A stretch of DNA of 64,000 bases from Hepsetus odoe (Eukaryota > Chordata > Actinopteri > Characiformes > Hepsetidae). The notes under the pieces are model-generated. The model was not told where the DNA came from and did not search any database. It saw nothing but the letters and a program-made list of their open reading frames with translations. The stretch covers positions 12,190,896-12,254,895 of the forward strand of contig CM029367.1 in the NCBI GenBank assembly GCA_017165825.1, read 5' to 3'. Positions within the stretch are counted from its first letter, which is position 1. Each line of letters opens with the position of its first letter. Shown piece after piece: positions 57,065 to 64,000 of the stretch. Both the position numbers and the translations under genes were made by a program.

Positions 57065-57909
57065 TCACTTGCGTTCCAGTATGAGGCTCGCTGAGCTCTG
57101 CCGGGTCTGAAGCGTCTTTTGGACCATGTCCTTCCACTGGTCATCGGAGATCTCCTGTGCCCAGGCTGGGATGCCCAGTGTAGGCAAGTTAACTGCTGCC
57201 ATGGTCCTCTTAACAAGTTCAATGTGGTCTGTGAATCATCGCAAGACAAATAAGGAAACTTGAAACTTATATTTAAAAAAAATAAATAAATTTTTAAAAA
57301 ATAATCAGTCATCCACTGGAAACATCAGACCATCTACTTACCTTGATCCATAGGAATGGAAGCATGACTCCGTCGCGCAGCAGCGCCTTCAGGATCGTCC
57401 TCTTCATCGCTGTCTGGAGGCGGCGGCTGAGGCAGGAACAAACCCATGGCCTGCAGGACAGCCACTTTAATGTCAACTTAATGTACAAACTACTGCAGAG
57501 CTACAGTTAAACAGAATATTTTTCTGCTAAAAAATTCAACTGGTTAACAAGTTTAGTTGGTGAGGCAAAGCGTATAAGTACACTGGCCTGTGACAAGATC
57601 AGAATTAATCAACCATGTCAACCCTACCTCGATTCTCTCCTGGACGTCCTGCAGCTGCTCAGCATGTGTTCCCTCATCCGCCTGCTCCGCGTGTGAGCTG
57701 TTCAGGCCATCGGGATCTTGGTTCAGTGGCTGGTAATAATATCCTCCACCTTCATCTTCATCACCTGCTCCACCATCCTCCTCCTCCATGTCCTCGCCAC
57801 TCCATTCCTCTGCCACAGCAGTGTCTGAGGTTCGGTCCTGGACCAGATCCTCCTCAGAGCTCGGTAACACTCTTTCTGGACCCATGTCTCGAGCCCTCCC
57901 CACTTCCAT
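57065..57909 (-). CDS. mea1: Male-enhanced antigen 1 homologue
   Basis: MEA1 is a small acidic vertebrate protein, strongly expressed in testis in mammals, with no settled biochemical role. Exons on the minus strand: 57909-57628, 57450-57342 and 57228-57065. They total 555 nt and 184 residues. Family segments seen are MGPERVLPSSEE, GYYYQPLNQDPDG, LQDVQERIE, SHASIPMDQDHIELVKRTMA, GIPAWAQEISDDQWKDMVQ and a C-terminal KTLQTRQSS. All joins keep frame. The start at 57909 is a choice: the frame stays open upstream to a weak acceptor near 57937, so an upstream exon could add residues, and the internal Met of MGPERV is another option. The gene is convergent with ppp2r5d. Confidence 0.9.
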
Positions 57910-58368
57910 CCACGGGCCCCAAGTTAAGTCTGCAGCCCTGCATGTAAAATAAAACAGCAGTTCTTTTACTCTGAAATAAATGTCCCTTCAATAACAACTG
58001 TGGGTTTTTTTTGTTTTTTTAAGTCTTAGATTTCATCACTACAGTAGTGCTTCTTTTAGTTATTCTACAACTAATTTATATATAACAATTTATATATAAC
58101 AATTTTGATGAAGCTGAAGATGGAAGAGTGGAAAAAATGTGCCAATAAATACACAGGAGCTACTTTTCCTTCCGCACTCGCCTCTCACACGAACACAACA
58201 GCACAGACGGTTAAAAAACTGAATAAATGCTGTTTTATCATGTAAAGATAATTCCACTAAAATGCTGTTTGTGTCAAACATGAACTGAAGTTGTTTTAAT
58301 AACAATAAATGTAACAAAATTAGCATTATTTTTTCTACATTTTCCAAATTATTGCAGGACCCTGCTCT
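57910..58368. other. Upstream flank or first intron of mea1
   Basis: AT-rich, with no coding exon recognised. If mea1 has a 5' non-coding exon near the CpG-rich 58.9-59.2 kb region, this is its first intron. Confidence 0.35.
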
Positions 58369-58815
58369 ACTGGGCTGGACTAGGCTGGCCTACACTAGAC
58401 TGGGATGAACTAGGCTGGGATGGACAGAGCTAGGCTAGGCTTGACTAGGCTGTATTTGACCATACTGGGATGGACAAGGCTGGACTAGGCTGGGCTGGAT
58501 TAAACTAGTGGGCTAGACAAGACTAGACTGGGATGAACAAGACTGGACTAGGCTGAACCAAACTAGAATTGGTTGTACAGGTTAGACTAGACTAGACTAG
58601 ACTAGACTAGACTGGGCTGGGCTGGATTTAACCAGGCTTGTCAGGCTAGGACAAGGCCGGCCCAGGCTGAACTAGACTAGACTGGGACAGACAGAGCTAG
58701 GCTAGGCTTGACAGGGCTGTACTGAAACAGACTGACCAGGATGGACAAAGCTGGACTAGACTACATTGGGATAGTCTTGGCTAGATTAGACTAGGCTGGG
58801 ATGAACAATGCTGGT
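58369..58815. repeat. GACTAGGCTG-type minisatellite
   Basis: Irregular tandem units built from GGACTAGGCTG, GACTAGACT and GGGATGGAC span about 450 bp, with a clean pentamer run (GACTA)n at about 58587-58612. The unit length drifts between 5, 10 and about 20 bp. Confidence 0.85.
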
Positions 58816-58867
58816 CTGCGGGTTTAAACGATCTGTTCACAGGCAGTGACAGTCCCATCAGGGACAG

Positions 58868-58932
58868 AGCAGCAGCAGCAACACCAACAACAACAACAAC
58901 AACAACAACACCGCCACCGCCGCCGCCGCCTC
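58868..58932. repeat. CAG/CAA/CCG trinucleotide tract
   Basis: AGCAGCAGCAACACC leads to (CAA)n and then CCGCCACCGCCGCCGCCGCC. It lies in the shared mea1/dnph1 upstream region and is probably 5' UTR or promoter sequence. Confidence 0.85.
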
Positions 58933-59345
58933 CAGCAGCCCCAGGTGAGCTCAGAGACCGCGGACTCTCTGACACGAGCTGATAGCTTCCCCACCGCCTC
59001 ACCGTCTTCTACTTCTCTGCTCGCTGTTTGTTTGTGTCCAGTTTTCAGTAAAGACCCTGCAGCGGGTCAGCACAGATTAGTAGCTTCCTCCAGGAACCGG
59101 AAACACGTAACCCCTAAGTCAGTAGAACGTCGTTTTCGGCGCGACGAATCTAAATGTAGTCAAATAACTTAAGATCCCGATAACAGAGTAATAAAACCCT
59201 CAGCGAGTTTTAAATTCACAGCTCGGCGTCCGAAGCGCCGTTGCTGCGAGGCGGGGAGGAGCCGCTGGGGGGCGCTGCGCTCGGCGCCTTTCACACATCA
59301 GCCGGCGGAGCAGCGGAGCAGCGGAGCTTTCGGGGAAACGAGCAA
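58930..59345. promoter_or_regulatory. Shared CpG-rich promoter region of mea1 and dnph1
   Basis: CpG density is high from about 59100 to 59340 (for example CGTCGTTTTCGGCGCGACGA and CGGCGCCTTTC). dnph1 starts rightward at 59346 and mea1 reads leftward from 57909. The arrangement suggests a bidirectional promoter; transcription starts are not visible. Confidence 0.5.
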
Positions 59346-59790
59346 ATGCATATTTATTTTTGCGGCAGTATCCGCGGAGGGAGGCAGGATGTGGAGATTT
59401 ATCAGAAGATCGTGAAGAAGTTGCAGACGTACGGGAGAGTTTTGACAGAGCACGTGAGCCACGCTGACCTCTCTGATAAAGGTACATCCGGAGAACAAAC
59501 ATAAACAAACAGATAAACAAACATAAACACTGCCAGCGTTTTTCAAACACCTGAAGGAAGGCGCACAAAGCCTTTGAATCTTTTTGTCGATGATCACCAT
59601 GGTGATAGTGGCTGGTTGTGAGATGGTAAGTTGACTGAGTGTGAAGGACTCGTTTGCTGATTGGCTGAACTTTAAAACACCTGGTTTAACCTGTGACCCC
59701 GACTGTCAGGTGAGGACGCTGTGCTGGACGGAGACAAAGCCATCCATGATCGAGATGTACAATGGCTGACCCTGTCTGATGGTAAGGGGA

Positions 59791-59830
<40 letters not shown>

Positions 59831-61075
59831 TGTGTGTGTGTGATTATGGCTGCAGGATATGACGACATGGGCAAAATGATAGCGTTGAAGTTAAAAACAA
59901 CCAATCAACGATAAACTGAAGTGAAATGGAGAATGTGGGTCCTTTTAAAACTGTGAATGTTAAATGTAAAAAAAAAATTGGCCAAAATAATTGGACTTTT
60001 GTTTGGATCACATGAATACCATGATATCAGCATAACAAGACCCACTGGCCTGCGGGGTATTCCACAAAGCAGGATTTCTCAGTTTAGCCAGAAAACTTGA
60101 GCCCAAAGTCAAACCTGACCAGTGGTTTAAGAGCGGAGGGATGATTCTCTTGGACAGCCTTTACCTTAAGGCTTGAGTTATCTGGCTAACTTAGAAACCC
60201 TGCTTTTCTCGCTCATTGGTCGGAGGCTCATTTGCATATTGCAGTCTTTGGAAACGATGAAGAAAAGATGTGGAGCCCATGGCTTTACTCACGGAGTAAA
60301 CGAAAATGGCGGGATCTCTGTTAATACACTACATGTCTAAATGTTCATAGAAACCTGTAAATCCAAGCTTTTTGTCTTTTGCTTCTCCTTTTTTTGGGAG
60401 GCTTTTACAGTTGATGTAATGATGATTTGATTGTATGCAAGAGCCTTGTTGAGGCCAGCTACTGATCTTGACAAATGCAAGCTCCAAACTCATCCCCAAG
60501 GTGGAGCTCCATCACTTCAGAAAATACAGCTGCACTTCTCCACAGCAAAGTGCTGGAGGGCTTTACAACCCTCTAGTTGATGCTGGCATTTCGCACAGTG
60601 ACCTCAGGCTCAGGTGTAGCTGCTTCAACGCTTCCTAATATACTGACAGCAATTTTCAGTGGAGGTTATACAAGCTGTGTGCATGTAAGTGTCTGCTGAG
60701 TGAGAAAATAAACACTTCCTCTCATCTCTCAGGGACGTTACTGTGTCTGTTAACATTTATAAAGAGCCAAAGGGCTTGCGTTTGAACTTTCGACCTCAGA
60801 AAATATCATCAGGCATCTCTGTGCATCAGAAAGAAAACCTCCAGAGACTATTCTGAGCTGCTTATCCTCATCTCCTCTTTGTCTCCTAATGCAGTCATAG
60901 TTGCTGAGGTGACACAGCCATCTCTTGGGGTCGGTTACGAGCTCGGTCGAGCTGTGGCCATGAACAAGAGGATTCTCTGCCTGTTTCGACCCTCGTCTGG
61001 CAGAGGTAGTCTTAATTATATTTCTATATTATATTTGCTTAGACCTGCATATTTACTCTCCTGCAGTTCTACTTC

Positions 61076-61132
<57 letters not shown>

Positions 61133-61364
61133 GGTGGTGAAGGTCAAGATTTACCATTTCACTGACAAATTCTTACACACTCCTGCTTTTGATGCACAAC
61201 TTTCTGCCTCACTTTATTATACTCTGTTTTCTTTAGCACTGTCTGCCATGATACGAGGAGCTGGCGATGGGTCGGCCAGCTCGCTCTTTCAGGTACGGGA
61301 TTATGCAGAAGAGGAAGTCGAAGGTATCCTGGAGAAATACTTTGCTGAACTCACTGAGAAGTGA
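59346..61364 (+). CDS. dnph1: 2'-deoxynucleoside 5'-phosphate N-hydrolase 1
   Basis: DNPH1 (RCL) cleaves the N-glycosidic bond of deoxynucleoside 5'-monophosphates, and in human cells removes hydroxymethyl-dUMP from the nucleotide pool. Exons are 59346-59481, 59710-59781, 60895-61005 and 61237-61364, total 447 nt and 148 residues, phases 1/1/1. The motifs are complete: YFCGSIRGGR (nucleotide loop), HDRDVQWL (Asp61), QPSLGVGYELGRAVA (Glu85, the catalytic Glu) and ALSAMIRGAGDG (Ser109). By a constant offset of 8 these match Asp69, Glu93 and Ser117 described for rat Rcl. The protein is shorter than human (174) at both ends. The ATG at 59346 immediately precedes the core strand. The frame is open upstream without a Met. 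Confidence 0.95.
59795..59842. repeat. (GT)n microsatellite in dnph1 intron 2
   Basis: About 24 GT units, interrupted once by GA, begin 14 bases after the exon 2 donor. Confidence 0.9.
60054..60211. mobile_element. Short palindromic MITE
   Basis: GGTATTCCACAAAGCAGGAT with TTTCTCAGTTTAGCCAG on the left pairs with TATCTGGCTAACTTAGAAAC and CCTGCTTTTC on the right. A diverged copy is at 62092-62237. Located in dnph1 intron 2. Confidence 0.65.
61078..61130. repeat. (TC)n microsatellite in dnph1 intron 3
   Basis: About 26 TC units lie 73 bases after the exon 3 donor and about 100 bases before the exon 4 acceptor, inside a 231-nt intron. Confidence 0.95.
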
Positions 61365-62090
61365 AGCTGCAATCAGTGTTCCACATAATCCAGCTCTGTA
61401 TACAGTGCTCAGGAAGCACTTAACTGATTCGATTACTTTCACACTTGCATAATAGATTGTCATTTATTAAAAATAGTTCAGACCTGAATTAACACTTAAC
61501 TGTGATTTTTACAAAAGTCCAAAAGTTTGCTAAAAGGCAACATTCACAAGGCTGTATGACCCCTACTTAAGACTTTTTTTTTTAACTGACATAAAGCAAC
61601 ATTTCTAAAGATTTGTTTTTTGGCTACTTTTGGCTACTTTCATAAGTTTCAAGACGGATATTGTAATCAGTGGATGCTTGCTGGATACTAGAACAAGCTT
61701 TTATAAATGTTTCTTTTCACCTAATGTCAGTTATTATAAAAGGCTTTATAAAATTATAAAAGGCTTATGGAGATGTTGCATAGCCTTATGAATGCTACCC
61801 TTGTAGTAACATGTTATCTAAAACTGTAAATGATTTTGAGTTCTATATTAAAGTGCTACTGTTTTTCTATTACTTTACTGCTTTGGTGAGTAATCCGAAT
61901 TTTAAAAAGTCTCAAAAAAAAAGGAAAGGCCATGTGTAGGTTTAAAGGTCACAAAAAGCCTCACTAGAAAAGAGATTTTTCAACAGTAAAAATGCAGTAT
62001 ATAGAATCTAAAGCAATATTTGATCAGAAAAAAAAGATGAACGTTCATGCCCATTGGCGTCTGTGTCTTACTGTGAGAGACCAGGGAGAC
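61365..62090 (+). other. dnph1: 3' UTR and flank of dnph1
   Basis: AT-rich with ATTAAA-type poly(A) candidates (for example TATTAAAGTGC near 61846). No other gene recognised. Confidence 0.4.
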
Positions 62091-62091
62091 T

Positions 62092-62237
62092 TTATTCCAC
62101 AAAGGGGCATTTCTCAGATCAGCCAGATAGTTTAAACCTTTTAATCCAGCCTGTGCAACAGGAACAGTGGTAAAATCATTCTCAACTTTGGGCTTAAGTG
62201 ATCCGGCTAAACTGAGGACTCGTGCTTTGCAAATACC
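62092..62237. mobile_element. Second copy of the 60-kb MITE, diverged
   Basis: TATTCCACAAAGGGGCATTT, then TTCTCAGATCAGCCAG, pairs with AAGTGATCCGGCTAAACTGA and GTGCTTTGCAAATACC, the same outline as 60054-60211. Confidence 0.55.
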
Positions 62238-62261
62238 TCCCAGCTGTAGGATTTAACATAC

Positions 62262-62330
62262 AGTGCCCTCCACAATTATTGACACCCTTGTAAAGATTAG
62301 TAAAAGGGCTTAGAAGTAGTCCAGGTATCA
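62262..62330. mobile_element. Single terminus of a Tc1-like element
   Basis: CAGTGCCCTCCACAATTATT followed by GACACCCTTG matches the well-known terminal repeat of a fish Tc1 family. The matching right end was not found, so this is a deleted copy or a solo end. Confidence 0.5.
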
Positions 62331-63354
62331 TATTTCTGGACTCCGACAGATGGCCATGTGGATAAAAGCTGGAATGGGTTAATCAATTTGTGGAAGGTCA
62401 CAAATGAAATGTTAATGAGTGTTATTTATTCAAGTTGACTTTTTTAAAGTGAATGTTTAGATGGCAATTCAAGTGAAAATAATTAATGTTAATATAACAT
62501 TGAGATGGAACAACGTTCTAGCTCAAGGCTCTTTTAGTAAAAGTGATTCAGAATCATTTGTAAAAAGTCGTGGGTGAAATGACACAAAAATATCACATTT
62601 AACAATATGGCAAAGTATTTATTCTGACATTTGTTAAACTGGAACAAAAGAATGTCAGTTGTGTCACATTTAAGAAATACTCTGAGATGTACTGATGATT
62701 TTTATTCAGCATCGGAACAACACACTGCACCAAATCCATTTAGACTGACCTAATTCTGCTCTGTCAGCATTTTGTAGTTATTGATATCAAGGTCAGAAAA
62801 GCTCACTGAGACTTTGTTGCACAATTTATCACAATATTGATAAATGTCACATGGCCCAGCAAAGCTCATGATCAGATGTCTATATAGTTTAACTTTATCC
62901 TCTGGGTTGAGGGGTTAAGCTTAAGTTGGAGCTGCTATCAGTTCAGTGAACTAGTGTTGGAATTGGTCAGCAGAACTGGTTGTATAAATTTTCCAATGCT
63001 CCCCATTTTGCAGGCCATCTGCTGCTGGGATTAGCCTCCTCACTGGTGATGAGGCAGCATTTTTACCTGCATCATTTTGGACAGAAACATGTACATTTTC
63101 TTAGCCTAGTCATCTGGAGAAAGGCGTTTCTGTATGTGGTCAGTTCTCCGCTTGGTTTTTCAGAGCTTCATTCCAGCTTAACAAATAATGCTTTTGAAAA
63201 GCTATCAAAAATGAAAACCAAAGCGTCTTGAGCTAACTTACATTTCAGTTACTTTTTTAAGACTAAGTCTTCTTTTAAGTGTAAAAATTGGGCAATTTTG
63301 GTGATAATTTTTTTCAGTTAGCGCTGGAAAATCACTCCCTTTCGTAGCTGTTTG
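62331..63354. other. Intergenic DNA right of dnph1
   Basis: AT-rich with no coding region recognised. The open frame at 62980-63231 (+) shows no family features. Confidence 0.4.
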
Positions 63355-63680
63355 TCCTAATTAGGGTCACAGGGGGTGCTGGAGCCTATGCCAGCTGTCA
63401 TAGGGCGAAAGGTGGGGAAACACCCTGGACAGGTCCAGTCCATTGCAGGGCAGACACAGACAAACACACTTACAATAACCTAGGTGGATATTTAGCTTCT
63501 CCAACTCACCTGACGTGCATGCTTTTGGATGATGGGAGCAAACCAGAGCACCTGCAGGAAGCCCACACAGATGCAGGGAGGACATGCAAACCCCACCCAG
63601 AAAGGACTTGGCCCACCCCACCTAAATTGTGAAAGCAGTTCCCAGCTACTTTGTTTCCTCCCACAGTCTAAAGACATGCA
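63355..63680 (+). repeat. Interspersed repeat of unknown class
   Basis: Contains CTGGAGCCTATGCCAGCTGT, ACCCTGGACAGGTCCAGTCC, GCATGCTTTTGGATGATGGG and GAGGACATGCAAACCCCACC. This string of motifs recurs widely in fish genomes; a fragment is at 43590-43665. No coding capacity. Confidence 0.65.
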
Positions 63681-64000
63681 TGTCAGGTGGATTGGAGATG
63701 CTTAATTTCCCTCTTGAAGTGACTGTGTGTGAGTGTGTCTGCCCTGCAGTGGAGTGTTTCTCTGCATTTTGCCCAGTATGCTGGTAAGGATAAAGAGCTC
63801 ACTTTCACTTTTTTCACACAATGGTTGGATTGAATCCATTCCTGTTTTGTAGGCTCATGTCTAGTTGATTTAAGTAACTGTTTTAAATTAGCACTGTTCT
63901 GTTTATACCCCAACACAAGATGCCGTTTGTATAACGAACTTGATGAAATCTCTTCTTAAGAGGACACATATGTAGCAGTATGGATTCTGCAATAGCGCCA

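Noticed and set aside
57615..57947. 110-codon plus-strand frame opposite mea1 exon 1
   Set aside because: It is the antisense of acidic mea1 codons.

Overview
The window is nuclear DNA from a ray-finned fish. It has vertebrate-style intron/exon genes, AT-rich introns with GT..AG borders, CpG-rich promoters, and many teleost-type Tc1/mariner elements, MITEs, tRNA-derived SINEs and LINE remnants. No bacterial, viral or organellar genes were recognised. The gene set (ZNF318, PPP2R5D, MEA1, DNPH1) is the one found on human chromosome 6p21.1, in a different order.

Layout. 1-8.0 kb (+): the 3' part of a ZNF318-related gene whose 5' end lies left of the window. Its last exon encodes a complete SGNH-family hydrolase domain instead of the zinc fingers. 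9.5-23.1 kb (+): a second, complete ZNF318 gene with CpG-island promoter, RS domain, coiled coil, two matrin-type zinc fingers and a charged/proline-rich C-terminus. An internally deleted Tc1 transposon sits in one intron. 23.1-28.3 kb: intergenic repeats (Tc1-like fragment, LINE reverse-transcriptase relic, SINE, then about 1.15 kb of GA/GT simple repeat). 28.4-56.6 kb (+): ppp2r5d, the delta B56 regulatory subunit of PP2A, 17 coding exons and 606 residues, with an 11-kb intron full of transposons. 57.0-57.9 kb (-): mea1, convergent with ppp2r5d. 58.4-58.9 kb: short-period repeats. 59.3-61.4 kb (+): dnph1, a deoxynucleoside 5'-monophosphate N-glycosidase, head-to-head with mea1. 61.4-64 kb: 3' flank and repeats.

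The genes do not form one pathway. The two ZNF318-type genes are a tandem pair of nuclear, SR-like proteins. ppp2r5d directs PP2A to substrates, mea1 is a small acidic protein of unclear role, and dnph1 is nucleotide-pool sanitation. The most unusual item is the in-frame splice of an SGNH hydrolase exon onto a ZNF318 paralogue, at the same coiled-coil intron (phase 1) after which the sister gene continues to its zinc fingers.

Exon borders were placed by eye from reading frame, splice dinucleotides and remembered family sequence. All joins were checked for phase, but none has transcript support here.
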